This document shows positions 1-8,548 of a stretch of 64,000 nt of DNA, piece by piece (within the stretch, counting starts at the first letter, position 1; every line of letters starts with the position of its first letter). The notes beneath the pieces were generated by a model. It was not told the origin of the DNA. It worked only from the letters and a program-made list of their open reading frames with translations, and did not search any database. The translations under genes and the position numbers were made by a program. Origin of the DNA: Faecalibacterium prausnitzii (GTDB lineage Bacteria; Bacillota; Clostridia; Oscillospirales; Ruminococcaceae). Location: positions 558,001 to 622,000 of the forward strand of contig NZ_CP065377.1 in the NCBI RefSeq assembly GCF_019967995.1. The letters are read 5' to 3'.

Positions 1-1009
1 AAAGCACTGGCGAAGCCCTGAATCCCAAAGCTTCGCCGTAGTATTCCGGTGTGCCTTGGGGAACCTTTTGGTCAACTGAAAGCGCCAAGTACGGAATATG
101 CTCATTATCCAGCTCATCCAACAATGCTTGCACACAACCACTTTTGCCGATGCCTGCATCGCCAAGGAGCAAAACATTTTTGCCTGCCAGAATGGTCTGC
201 AACACCGTGTGCGCTTCCTGTATGGGGAAAGGATGATCGCCGATGGGGCGGAAGTGGGACTTGAACCGATGATTCAGACGCTCGATCTGCAGTGGGATAT
301 TGATATCGGAGGCCAGAAGCCGGCGCTGGTATCCCCGCTGTTCCAGATATTGCTGCAATGTCCCCGCCGTGAGCGTTTTGCCATAATTATCGTTCTCCGT
401 CAGGTTCAAAAGGACATCATAGACATCATCCGGGTTCCCGGTGAACATACTGCCGAGCACGTATTTCCACTGATCTCCCTCTACCGAATCATCACTGAGC
501 GTACATATTTCAAACTGCCGCAGATAGAATGCAGACTGTTCCTGATCCGCTGCTGTCTCTCCCAGTCCAAGATTTTTTCGCCACTGATCGAATAGATTTT
601 TTCGGCCATACGTCGTCAGCTGATCCGTTACAAAGCGCTGACAGGAGTCCGAATTTCTGGCCGCCAGACACAAATCATTCAGCGCCACAAAGGGAAGTGC
701 AGTCACAAACACAAAGCGATTCTGCTCCGTCTTTATATGATCCTTGATATGCTGAAACACCTTATGCCGTGCTAACGCAGACATCGTCCAGTGCTCATTG
801 CTGCCGTTGCGTGCCTTACACTGGTGAAAATCCTTCCTTCCGCCTTGGTATTCTACGATAATATCCGTGCCGCTTTCATCGTCACCTGTGGGCTCACTCT
901 GTACACTCAGCAAGCCGCCCTGCAAAACCTTTGCCATGAGAGACACGAAATATCTTCGTTCGTATCGATTGCCAAACTTATCAGCGCGTCCGCCTAATTC
1001 AAATGCCAT
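1..1009 (-). CDS. Avs-like antiphage protein: PD-(D/E)xK nuclease fused to a P-loop NTPase (N-terminal 336 residues, cut by window edge)
   Basis: The open frame begins at an ATG preceded by AGGAG and runs off the left edge. Residues 1-68 look like a Cap4/DUF4297-type nuclease: acidic residue near E17, D49 in GTDII, then Q63-x-K65 (HQCKAR). A Walker A motif, GDAGIGKSG, sits at residues 283-291. A nuclease followed by a STAND-type NTPase is the layout of Avs proteins, which recognise phage proteins with a C-terminal sensor and then cut DNA. The sensor region lies outside the window, so the assignment rests on the two N-terminal domains. The nuclease fold is inferred from motif spacing. A restriction-like ATPase of another family is the main alternative. 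Confidence 0.7.
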   Translation of the reverse strand, partial: MAFELGGRADKFGNRYERRYFVSLMAKVLQGGLLSVQSEPTGDDESGTDIIVEYQGGRKDFHQCKARNGSNEHWTMSALARHKVFQHIKDHIKTEQNRFVFVTALPFVALNDLCLAARNSDSCQRFVTDQLTTYGRKNLFDQWRKNLGLGETAADQEQSAFYLRQFEICTLSDDSVEGDQWKYVLGSMFTGNPDDVYDVLLNLTENDNYGKTLTAGTLQQYLEQRGYQRRLLASDINIPLQIERLNHRFKSHFRPIGDHPFPIQEAHTVLQTILAGKNVLLLGDAGIGKSGCVQALLDELDNEHIPYLALSVDQKVPQGTPEYYGEALGFRASPVL

Positions 1010-1318
1010 CGTCCGCTCCTTATTTTTAGAGGTCAATGTTTCTGCTTATTTTTAAGGATATTTTGCAAATAGCTTTCTGTCAAGAGCTTTTGTTTCAAAT
1101 TATGATAGCTTTACGTCTGCTGACTATTGTTTTTCTGTTTTCTTTTCGTGCAAAGATATCCTGAAACGTGCTGTCGGGCACACGCCCAAATCCAAAACGC
1201 TGGATGAAGTCTATCTCCATCCGAAAAGCCCACCAGATGATCGAAGTCTTTGACAAGGCCAATCAGCTGGTCAATAATGAGGTTCTGACCACAACGAAGG
1301 TATAACAGCTTCAAAGAG

Positions 1319-1373
1319 AAAAGCTGCCGATCCATGAGAATTTTTCTCTCATGGATGGCAGCTTTCTTTTTTG
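1319..1373 (+). terminator. Rho-independent terminator
   Basis: A long stem built from AAAGCTGCC and ATCCATGAGA pairs with its complement across a T-rich loop, with one bulged G, followed by a T tract. It closes the unidentified remnant on its left. Confidence 0.85.
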
Positions 1374-1708
1374 TTTGCATAATTCACTTTCTGGTACTCA
1401 ACTACATTCTTGCTTACCTTTGCGCCCGATTCAAAACAGAAATCACCGTTTACAGGCACCATTTGCAGGTAACCTAGAAAACAGAATAATAGCACTCCGG
1501 TGCCGACAAATCTGTTTTCAACACTATATTCGACGATTGATCCGTTGCAATCACAGGTCACCCGCGGTATCATTGGTTCGTAGGATTTAATGCAATGGAA
1601 GGTCGGCGTTCAAATGATTGTTTTAAGCCTTAACCTGTGCCGTGGTGATTTACATAACACTATGCGGAAGTTCTTTAATTGTGAAACTTATTGGAGAAGA
1701 TTCCTCTG

Positions 1709-1738
1709 TTGAGTTATTATGACAAAACTATGTACAAT
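1709..1738 (+). promoter_or_regulatory. Probable promoter of the beta-glucoside PTS operon
   Basis: TTGAGT and TACAAT are separated by 18 bases, about 110 bases upstream of the EIIC start codon. The leader between promoter and gene contains the repeated heptamer GATCGGT, a candidate site for the PRD regulator encoded in the operon. Confidence 0.5.
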
Positions 1739-1849
1739 ATGGATGTGATCGGTTTTCCGTTTGCCTGATTCACGATCGGTCAAATGGAAACAAAGATGTA
1801 AGACGTTCAGTCAACGAAGGTCAAAAATTCAAGAAAGAGGAGACAAAAC

Positions 1850-3178
1850 ATGAGCAAATTCACTGACAACGCCAGTGAGAAGCTGCTTGTGGTGGCTGGA
1901 AAAATCAGCAACCAAAAGCACATGGCATCCATCAAGAATGCATTCTATACCTTAATGCCTGTCATTCTGACCGGCGCGTTCTGCACACTGATCTCCAATG
2001 TTGTGTGCTCTACCACTACCACTGGTATCAGCTTGGCTAAGCTGCCCGGTATGTCCTGGCTTGGGATGTTCACTGATCTGTTCACCGCCGCCAACTACGC
2101 GACACTGAACTTCTTTACGGTGGCTGCTGTATTTCTGATCGGTATGGAACTTGCCAAGCAGAACGGCTTAGGCGATAGTCCGGACTCCGGCGTTGTGGCT
2201 GTATGTTCCTTTATTTCGGTCCTGCCTACTTACGTTGTGACCACTGTAAATGACGTTCAGGTCACCGTTCCCAATGTGCTGGGCAAGGATTACACCGCAG
2301 CACGCGGCCTGTTCCTTGGTATGGTCATTGCACTGGTCTCGGTGGAAATCTACAGCAAGTTTGTAAAATCTCACGTATTCGACTTTAAGATGCCGGACAC
2401 CGTGCCCGCCAACGTGACCAAGAGCTTCAGTTCTCTGTGCCCGTTTGCATTCACCGTTCTTATTTGCGCAGCTGTCAACTTTGCGCTGGTCAAGCTGTGC
2501 AATAAGAGCCTTTACGAGCTGATTTATACCTTCCTGCAGAAGCCGCTGGAAAGCGTCATGCAGGGTCTGCCCGGTCTGCTGATCCTCATGCTGGTGGCAC
2601 AGCTGTTCTGGTGCATCGGTATCCACGGCAACCAGATCATCAAGGCTGTCCGTGACCCGCTGCTGAACGCAGCCATTCTGGCAAACACCGACCTGATTGC
2701 ACAGGGCGTTACCGACATGAGCAAGTACAACATCATCAACATGAGCTTCTGGGACACCTATATGTCTCTGGGTGGCTCCGGTTGTACTCTGGGTCTGATC
2801 ATTGCGATCTTCCTGTTCTCCAAGCGTGCAGATTATCGTGCCATCGCCAAACTGAGCGTCGGCCCCGGCATCTTTGAGATCAACGAGTGCATGACCTTTG
2901 GTCTGCCCATCGTGCTGAATCCCTATCTGGTTCTGCCCTTCATCATCACCCCGCTGATCAACGGCACCATTGGCTACTTTGCTACCAAGATCGGCTTTGC
3001 AGGTGTAGCACTGTATGCTATGCCTTGGACTACGCCCCCGATCATCAGTGCATGGCTGTCCACCGGCGGTAGCATCGGCGCAGTGATTACACAGCTGATC
3101 TGCATTGTGGTTTCCGTGGTGATCTACACCCCGTTTGTTATTCTGGCAAACAAGGAACCCGTTGCAGAGGAAGCCTGA
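1850..3178 (+). CDS. PTS lactose/cellobiose-type EIIC permease
   Basis: This 442-residue, strongly hydrophobic protein has the length and start (MSKFTDNASEKLLVVAGKIS) of stand-alone EIIC permeases of the lactose/cellobiose PTS family. It would form the membrane channel that imports a beta-linked disaccharide while EIIB and EIIA, encoded downstream at 7.4-8.0 kb, phosphorylate it. AAAGAGGAG precedes the ATG. A hairpin followed by T residues separates it from the next gene, so it may be made in excess over the downstream enzymes. The exact sugar cannot be read from sequence; the GH1 neighbour points to a beta-glucoside such as cellobiose. Confidence 0.9.
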   Translation: MSKFTDNASEKLLVVAGKISNQKHMASIKNAFYTLMPVILTGAFCTLISNVVCSTTTTGISLAKLPGMSWLGMFTDLFTAANYATLNFFTVAAVFLIGMELAKQNGLGDSPDSGVVAVCSFISVLPTYVVTTVNDVQVTVPNVLGKDYTAARGLFLGMVIALVSVEIYSKFVKSHVFDFKMPDTVPANVTKSFSSLCPFAFTVLICAAVNFALVKLCNKSLYELIYTFLQKPLESVMQGLPGLLILMLVAQLFWCIGIHGNQIIKAVRDPLLNAAILANTDLIAQGVTDMSKYNIINMSFWDTYMSLGGSGCTLGLIIAIFLFSKRADYRAIAKLSVGPGIFEINECMTFGLPIVLNPYLVLPFIITPLINGTIGYFATKIGFAGVALYAMPWTTPPIISAWLSTGGSIGAVITQLICIVVSVVIYTPFVILANKEPVAEEA

Positions 3179-3230
3179 TTCGCACACGATTCCTTTTCAA
3201 CTTGACTGAACTGCTTAACTTCTATCTGAA

Positions 3231-3297
3231 AGCGCTGCCCGCGTCGGGACCGTCCATGTGGCTCGGCCCGGGCTGCAGGGCAGCACTTTTATTTTTT
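3231..3297 (+). terminator. Intercistronic hairpin, possible attenuator between EIIC and GH1
   Basis: GCTGCCC at 3234-3240 pairs with GGGCAGC at 3278-3284 and is followed by a T-rich run up to 3297. It lies inside the operon, so it probably terminates only part of the transcripts or stabilises the EIIC message. Confidence 0.55.
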
Positions 3298-3319
3298 GAA
3301 CGGGACGAAAGGAAAAATT

Positions 3320-4756
3320 ATGCTCAGACACGTTACTTTGCCGCAGGGGTTCTTTCTGGGTGCGGCCTCCAGCGCATGGCAAACGGAAGGCTGGAACGGC
3401 AAAAAGGATACGCAGGATTCTTACATGGATCTGTGGTACAAAAACCATAAAAGTGCATGGCACAACGGCTACGGCCCGGCTGTAGCAACCAACTTCCACG
3501 ACCGTTATCAGGAAGATGTGGATCTGATGAAGCAGATTGGTCTGCAATGCTACCGCACCTCCTTGAACTGGGCACGGTTCCTGACCGACTACGAAAAGGT
3601 GGTTGTGGACGAGGAATATGCTGCTTACTTTGAAAAGATGCTCGATGCCTGCCGCGCGGCAGGCGTGGAGCCTATGATTTGTCTGGAGCACTACGAGCTG
3701 CCCGGCGAGCTGTTCATCAAATATGGCGGCTGGGGTTCCAAACACGTCGTTGATCTGTTCGTCCGCTATGCCGAGGCTGCTTTCCAGCGGTTTGGCCGTA
3801 AGGTAAGATACTGGTTTGCCTTCAACGAGCCGGTGGTGGTGCAAACCCGCGTTTATCTGGACTCTGAGCGCTGGCCTTTTGAGCAGAACAGCCAGAAGTG
3901 GATGGGCTGGAACTATAATAAAGCGCTGGCTACCAACCGCGTGATGAAGCTGTTCAAGGAAGGCGGTTATCGTCAGCCCGGCGGCAAATTTGGCACCATC
4001 ATCAATGTGGAGATGGCCTACCCCCGCTCCAATTCTGCCTACGACCGCGAAGCTGCGGAAATGTACGATCTGTTCTACAACAAGGTTTTTTTGGATCCCG
4101 CCATCAAGGGTGAGTTCCAGCCGGGGTTCTTTGATCTGCTGGAAAGCCACGGTATCCATGTGGACGCAACCCCCGAGGAGCTGAAGGATATCAAGGAAAA
4201 CACTATGGACTGGGTGGGCTTGAACCTGTATCACCCTAACCGTGTCAAGGGGCGCACCACTGCAGTGAACCCCAAAGCCCCCTTCCACCCCAACTTCTAC
4301 TATGAAGAGTGGGATATGCCGGGACGCCGTATGAATCCCTTCCGCGGCTGGGAGATTGGTCCCGAGATCATGTATGATATGGGCATTCGGATGCGCGATG
4401 AATACGGCAATATGCCTTGGTTCATCTCCGAAAGCGGCATGGGCGTAGAAAACGAGCAACGTTATCGGAGCGAGAGCGGCATCATTCAGGATGATTATCG
4501 TATCGATTTCATCAAGGAACATTTGGACTGTGCGATCCGCGCCGCTAAAGAGGGCTGTAACTGCCAGGGTTATATGCTGTGGGCATTTACCGATAACGTA
4601 AGCCCCCGCAACGCATTCAAGAACCGCTATGGGTTGGTGGAGATCGATCTGGAGCACAACCGGGATCGTCACCTGAAAAAGAGCGCGTTCTTCTACAAAC
4701 AGACTATTGAGCAGCAGTCTTTTGATCTGGAGGACGACAGCGCCGAATACCGGTAA
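3320..4756 (+). CDS. Glycoside hydrolase family 1, probable 6-phospho-beta-glucosidase
   Basis: The 478-residue protein has GH1 hallmarks: the acid/base glutamate in FNEP (E170) and the nucleophile in SESG (E371; most relatives have ENG). In the stretch that normally reads DNFEW in non-phospho enzymes it reads DNVS and later KNRYG, which resembles the phosphate-binding pattern of 6-phospho-beta-glycosidases and fits a PTS operon. I start it at the ATG after GAAAGGAAAAAT, eight codons inside the longest frame. It would split the phosphorylated disaccharide in the cytoplasm into glucose and glucose 6-phosphate. Confidence 0.85.
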   Translation: MLRHVTLPQGFFLGAASSAWQTEGWNGKKDTQDSYMDLWYKNHKSAWHNGYGPAVATNFHDRYQEDVDLMKQIGLQCYRTSLNWARFLTDYEKVVVDEEYAAYFEKMLDACRAAGVEPMICLEHYELPGELFIKYGGWGSKHVVDLFVRYAEAAFQRFGRKVRYWFAFNEPVVVQTRVYLDSERWPFEQNSQKWMGWNYNKALATNRVMKLFKEGGYRQPGGKFGTIINVEMAYPRSNSAYDREAAEMYDLFYNKVFLDPAIKGEFQPGFFDLLESHGIHVDATPEELKDIKENTMDWVGLNLYHPNRVKGRTTAVNPKAPFHPNFYYEEWDMPGRRMNPFRGWEIGPEIMYDMGIRMRDEYGNMPWFISESGMGVENEQRYRSESGIIQDDYRIDFIKEHLDCAIRAAKEGCNCQGYMLWAFTDNVSPRNAFKNRYGLVEIDLEHNRDRHLKKSAFFYKQTIEQQSFDLEDDSAEYR

Positions 4757-4801
4757 ACAGTGGCGCCGCAATGCTTTCTACACTGCGGAAGGCAGGAAAG
4801 G

Positions 4802-5122
4802 ATGGACGTAAACATGGCAGCACAGAAAAAGAAAAAGCAAAAGACCACCTATTATCAGGTGACCCCGCAGGCTACCACAGAACAGCAGCTGCGCATCCAG
4901 AAAATGCGCGACGAGCTGAACGCGCCGGATCCCAACGATCCTCACGTTTTTACCCGGTACAAAAAAATCACCTATCCCTTTGTGGTGCTGTTTCCGCCCT
5001 ATGCACTATACCGTATCTGGTGCAAAAAATCAGAATTCAGCCAGCGGGAAAAATACGTGCAAACGGCGGTCTGTGTACTCATCCTGTTCTACTTTATTGC
5101 GTTCCGTCTGAACTGGCTCTGA
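4802..5122 (+). CDS. Small membrane protein of unknown function in the PTS operon
   Basis: A 106-residue protein with a very basic, Lys-rich start (AAQKKKKQK), a soluble Gln-rich segment, and hydrophobic stretches near residues 57-72 and 85-103. It lies between the GH1 gene and another small gene, all in one direction. GCAGG five bases upstream supports the ATG at 4802; an ATG at 4814 is also possible. I recognise no family. Position suggests it is co-expressed with the PTS. Confidence 0.6.
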   Translation: MDVNMAAQKKKKQKTTYYQVTPQATTEQQLRIQKMRDELNAPDPNDPHVFTRYKKITYPFVVLFPPYALYRIWCKKSEFSQREKYVQTAVCVLILFYFIAFRLNWL

Positions 5123-5168
5123 AAAAACATTTTTCAAACTTTACTCAATAAGCAAGGAGAATCTAATT

Positions 5169-5375
5169 ATGGTTATCGTAAATGCTCCGCTGCGTGCGGA
5201 TCTCTTCCGTGAAAAAGCAGAGAGTCTGGGTCTTGTGTACGTTTCCAAAGTGGGGATGAAGCTCAGCTTCAATGCTCCCAACGGCGATGACAAGGAGAAG
5301 GCTGCTGAGCTGAAGAAGCTGTGCAAGGCAGACCCGCAGTTGAACACAGTTTATTTCCAGTGTACTACCGCCTGA
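5169..5375 (+). CDS. Small conserved-looking protein of unknown function in the PTS operon
   Basis: A 68-residue soluble protein with a good ribosome site (AAGGAG, eight bases before the ATG). It looks like a compact alpha/beta fold: an N-terminal strand (MVIVNAPL), an amphipathic helix, then an acidic/basic helix with DDKEKAAELKKLC. There are two cysteines. I know no family. The strong ribosome site, clean length and fit between two operon genes argue that it is real. Confidence 0.6.
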   Translation: MVIVNAPLRADLFREKAESLGLVYVSKVGMKLSFNAPNGDDKEKAAELKKLCKADPQLNTVYFQCTTA

Positions 5376-5405
5376 TAAAGGCACCGAATGGAGGGAAGTG
5401 TGCGA

Positions 5406-7376
5406 ATGTTAGGAGCGAAGGAGCGGGCACTGTTGCTGGCCCTTTCTGAGACAGAATATTGCACTTCCGGCACATTGGCAAAAGCGCTGGGAGTGAGCTC
5501 CAAGACAGCGCAGGGCATGGTAAAGGATTTGCGCGAAAAGCTGCAGGAAAATGGTGCGGACATTCTGGCTCGCACCCGCCATGGCTATCTTCTGCAGGTG
5601 AATGACCGTGCTCTGTTTGAGACCCTGAGCAGCGGAGAAAATGCTGCCGCACACTTTATTCCTTCCGGCAGCGAGGAACGGGTACGTTACCTGCTGGTGC
5701 TGTTGCTCGGTCAAGTAGACTATGTAAAGCTGGATGATGTAAGCGAGGAGTTATACGTCAGCAAGTATACCATTTCCGGTGACCTGCATCAGGTAGAGGA
5801 AGAACTGGCCAAGTATCATCTGTCGATCCTGCGGCGTCCGAATTATGGCATTCGCGTTACTGGCAGAGAGATCGATATCCGCAACTGCACGGCACACGTG
5901 TTGGCCAATTACAACAATATGATGCCGGACGGCGGTGCAGGCTATCGCAATATGGCACAGCGCATATCGCAGTGTCTGATGAGTGCTATGCACAAACACG
6001 CACTGCATTTTTCCGAGATCAACTTCCGCAATCTGGTCAACACCATTTTTGCAACCATTCACCGCGCATTACAGCACGCATTTATTCCACTGCTGGAAGA
6101 GGACAGCGCACCGGACATCAACGAGAATGTGTATGCTGCCGCCCACTATCTGGCTGAGTTGCTGGAAGCACAGTTCGATATTCGTCTTCCGGAGCCGGAG
6201 GTGCTGTTTCTGGCCTTGAATATTGCCGGCAAATGCAACTACAGCAGCGCAGACCGCGAAGATGAAAACGTGGTCATCGCTCCGGAGATCATGGCGCTGG
6301 TGGACGATATGCTGGAATCCATCTACGAAAGCTTCAAGCTGGATTACAGCACAAACTTTCTGCTGCGCATGAATCTGGGACAGCATCTGGTCGCAATGGA
6401 TATTCGTCTGCGCTATGGAATGCCCATTGAAAACCCACTGCTATGCGAGGTGCAAAAGCATTATTCCCTGGCGTATGCACTGGCCGAACAGGCAGCGATC
6501 CCATTGCATCGGCACTATGGACGGAACGTCTCGGAGGACGAAATCGGGTTTCTGGCCTATATTTTCCAACTCACACTGGAGCAGGAACGGAAGGGCTTTG
6601 AAAAAAAGAACGTTCTGGTAGTGTGCTCTTCCGGTGGGGCAAGCTCCCGCCTGATTGCCTATCGGTTCGAGGAAGAGTTTTCCAAGTATCTGGACAACAT
6701 CGAAGTATGCGACGTTTTTCATCTGGAACAATATGATTTTTCCAAGATCGATTACATCTTTTCCACAGTGCCCATCCACCAGAAGGTGAATGTTCCCATT
6801 ATCCGGGTAGAGGATTTTCTCAACCAGTCCAGTATGCGGGTCGTACAGAGCATTCTGGAAGGCAGCTCAGCAGATTTTCTGTCCGCATATTATCGGCCGG
6901 AGCTGTTTTTCCCCCATGTGGAAGGCCGTACTAAGGAAGAAGCCATCTTTAATCTATGTACGCAGATCGACCGGGTAATGCCGCTGCCGCAGGGTTTCTA
7001 TTCGGCGGTACTTAAGCGCGAAGAACTTGCCCGCACGGATTTCTGCCCGCTTGTGGCATTCCCGCACGCGTACAAGGTATTAAGTGAAAATACCTTTGTG
7101 GCTGTAGGCATTCTGGACGAACCCATTCGCTGGGTAGAAAACGATGTACAGGTGCTGCTGCTTATCTCTATCGCAGATGGGGAGCACCCTGAGCTTCAGA
7201 AGTTCTATCTGTCCATTACCTCCTTCATGCAGGATACCGCCCGTGTGAAAAGCCTGATCCAATGCCGGGATTACCCTTGGTTCATGCGGCTTCTGTGTGG
7301 GGAAAACGGTGGAAGCAGAGAGAATAAAACTCAAAAACAAAACAGCAAGACTCAAAAGGAGTATGAATCGTTATGA
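5406..7376 (+). CDS. PRD-containing transcriptional activator (BglG/LicR type)
   Basis: 656 residues from the ATG that follows GGAGG by ten bases. An N-terminal winged helix (roughly residues 1-60) is followed by a second DNA-binding region, two PTS regulation domains with conserved histidines, an EIIB-like domain with VCSSGGASS, and a C-terminal EIIA-like domain with the AFPHAY histidine. In this family, phosphorylation of these sites by HPr and EIIB tunes activity to sugar supply. Its place inside the operon implies autogenous control of the PTS and GH1 genes. The last codons overlap the EIIA start by four bases (ATGA). Confidence 0.88.
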   Translation: MLGAKERALLLALSETEYCTSGTLAKALGVSSKTAQGMVKDLREKLQENGADILARTRHGYLLQVNDRALFETLSSGENAAAHFIPSGSEERVRYLLVLLLGQVDYVKLDDVSEELYVSKYTISGDLHQVEEELAKYHLSILRRPNYGIRVTGREIDIRNCTAHVLANYNNMMPDGGAGYRNMAQRISQCLMSAMHKHALHFSEINFRNLVNTIFATIHRALQHAFIPLLEEDSAPDINENVYAAAHYLAELLEAQFDIRLPEPEVLFLALNIAGKCNYSSADREDENVVIAPEIMALVDDMLESIYESFKLDYSTNFLLRMNLGQHLVAMDIRLRYGMPIENPLLCEVQKHYSLAYALAEQAAIPLHRHYGRNVSEDEIGFLAYIFQLTLEQERKGFEKKNVLVVCSSGGASSRLIAYRFEEEFSKYLDNIEVCDVFHLEQYDFSKIDYIFSTVPIHQKVNVPIIRVEDFLNQSSMRVVQSILEGSSADFLSAYYRPELFFPHVEGRTKEEAIFNLCTQIDRVMPLPQGFYSAVLKREELARTDFCPLVAFPHAYKVLSENTFVAVGILDEPIRWVENDVQVLLLISIADGEHPELQKFYLSITSFMQDTARVKSLIQCRDYPWFMRLLCGENGGSRENKTQKQNSKTQKEYESL

Positions 7377-7711
7377 GCGAAGATATGGAAGCACTATACG
7401 AGGCATCCTTTACCCTGATTGGCATTGCAGGCGATTCCAAGGCGGAAAGTATGCAGGCCATTGATTGCTGCAAGCAGGGAGATTTTGAAGGTGCCCGCAA
7501 GCATCTGGCTGCCGCCGATGAGACCATGGTAAAAGCCCACGATGCCCAGACCGAAATGCTGCAGCAGGAGGCCGAAGGCAATCCTGTGCCCGTAAACATC
7601 ATTCTGGTGCACGCACAGGACCATTTGACCATGGCACAGGTGATGCGCGATATGGCCGAGCAGTTTATGGATCTGTACCAGACGGTGCAGACCCTGAAAG
7701 AAAGCAAGTAA
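7373..7711 (+). CDS. PTS lactose/cellobiose-type EIIA
   Basis: A 112-residue all-helical protein with the family signature VHAQDHL; H80 within it is the expected phosphoryl acceptor. It takes phosphate from HPr and passes it to EIIB. Start and regulator stop overlap (ATGA), so translation is probably coupled. Confidence 0.9.
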   Translation: MSEDMEALYEASFTLIGIAGDSKAESMQAIDCCKQGDFEGARKHLAAADETMVKAHDAQTEMLQQEAEGNPVPVNIILVHAQDHLTMAQVMRDMAEQFMDLYQTVQTLKESK

Positions 7712-7740
7712 AATCATGATTCAGAAAGGGAGTAAGTAGT

Positions 7741-8040
7741 ATGAAGATTCTGTTAGCTTGTTCCGCAGGCATGTCCACCAGTCTGCTGGTCAATAATATG
7801 AAAAAGTTTGCCGATGCGTCCGATGTCATCGAGGCACGCCCTGTGCGTACCGTGCCGGATATTTTGGATGACTGGGATGTGCTGCTGCTGGGTCCGCAGG
7901 TGCGATATCTGGAAAAGGAATATAAGCCTCTGTGTGAGCAGAAGGGTAAGGGCTTTGGTGTGATCCCTATGCAGACCTATGGTCGCATGGATGGCAAGGG
8001 CTGCATGGAACTGGCACGCACGGCCGCTGCCAACAAGTGA
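7741..8040 (+). CDS. PTS lactose/cellobiose-type EIIB
   Basis: A 99-residue protein starting MKILLACSAGMSTSLLV, with the phosphocysteine at C7 of the CSAGMSTS loop. It receives phosphate from EIIA and hands it to the sugar in the EIIC channel. AAAGGGAG lies upstream of the ATG. It is located with its EIIA but 4.5 kb from EIIC in the same operon. Confidence 0.92.
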   Translation: MKILLACSAGMSTSLLVNNMKKFADASDVIEARPVRTVPDILDDWDVLLLGPQVRYLEKEYKPLCEQKGKGFGVIPMQTYGRMDGKGCMELARTAAANK

Positions 8041-8065
8041 TTTTTGTATAAGAGGAACCGGAACA

Positions 8066-8335
8066 ATGAAAGAGTTTGAGTATACTGTGCAGGATCAGCT
8101 GGGCATCCATGCCAGACCAGCTGGTCAGATTGCAAAGCTTGCCAAGGCACATCCGGATTGCGAGATCAGTTTTGCTAAGATTGGCGGCTCCAAAACAGCA
8201 AACGCTGCCCGTGTGATGGCACTGATGAGCCTTGGTGCAAAGCCCGGGGATGTACTGCACATCACGGTAGAAGGTGCCAATGAAGAGTCTGTGACCACGG
8301 CAATGCAGGAACTGCTGAACAGCGAAAAATTGTAA
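8066..8335 (+). CDS. HPr-like phosphocarrier dedicated to the PTS operon
   Basis: An 89-residue HPr with the active-site histidine in GIHARPAG (H15). The region around the regulatory serine (KSIMGVMSLG in Bacillus HPr) reads AARVMALMSLG: the residue aligned with Ser46 is Arg49. It could therefore carry phosphate to EIIA but could not be phosphorylated by HPr kinase at the usual site, so it should not act as a CcpA co-repressor. The gene is the last of the operon and is followed by a terminator. A general HPr is presumably encoded elsewhere. Confidence 0.88.
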   Translation: MKEFEYTVQDQLGIHARPAGQIAKLAKAHPDCEISFAKIGGSKTANAARVMALMSLGAKPGDVLHITVEGANEESVTTAMQELLNSEKL

Positions 8336-8380
8336 TTATCTTACGCTGCGGGATGCAGCAGAACAGATTCCTCCTTGAAA

Positions 8381-8416
8381 AGCAGCCCGGAACGAAGGAT
8401 CCGGGCTGCTTTTTTG
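8381..8416 (+). terminator. Terminator of the PTS operon
   Basis: AGCAGCCCGGA and its exact complement flank a short loop and are followed by a T run. Confidence 0.9.
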
Positions 8417-8548
8417 CATTTTTTGCAAAAAATATAACGTTAATTCGTAAGTTGATATGAGCGATTTTCTCATGTCGTCTTCATCTTAAACCATTGGAGC
8501 ATCATAAAAATACAACCTGCTATAACAAAACAGAAAGGATGCCAGACT

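Larger units (their letters stand above)
1010..1849. other. Long intergenic stretch with a terminator, a possible gene remnant and the PTS promoter
   Basis: No intact gene is seen in these 840 bases. Around 1163-1303 the plus strand holds an open stretch that ends with a stop codon directly before a strong terminator; read in one frame it contains MIEVFDKANQLVNNEVLTTT, which looks like the tail of a real protein, but I do not recognise the family. A weak 74-codon minus-strand frame (1349-1573) has one hydrophobic patch and no convincing ribosome site. The right end carries the promoter for the PTS operon and two GATCGGT copies (1747-1753 and 1774-1780) that could be regulator contacts. Confidence 0.45.

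Noticed and set aside
1349..1573. A 74-codon minus-strand frame with a hydrophobic stretch
   Set aside because: Starts without a clear ribosome site, overlaps the terminator and matches nothing I know. Mentioned only in the intergenic entry.
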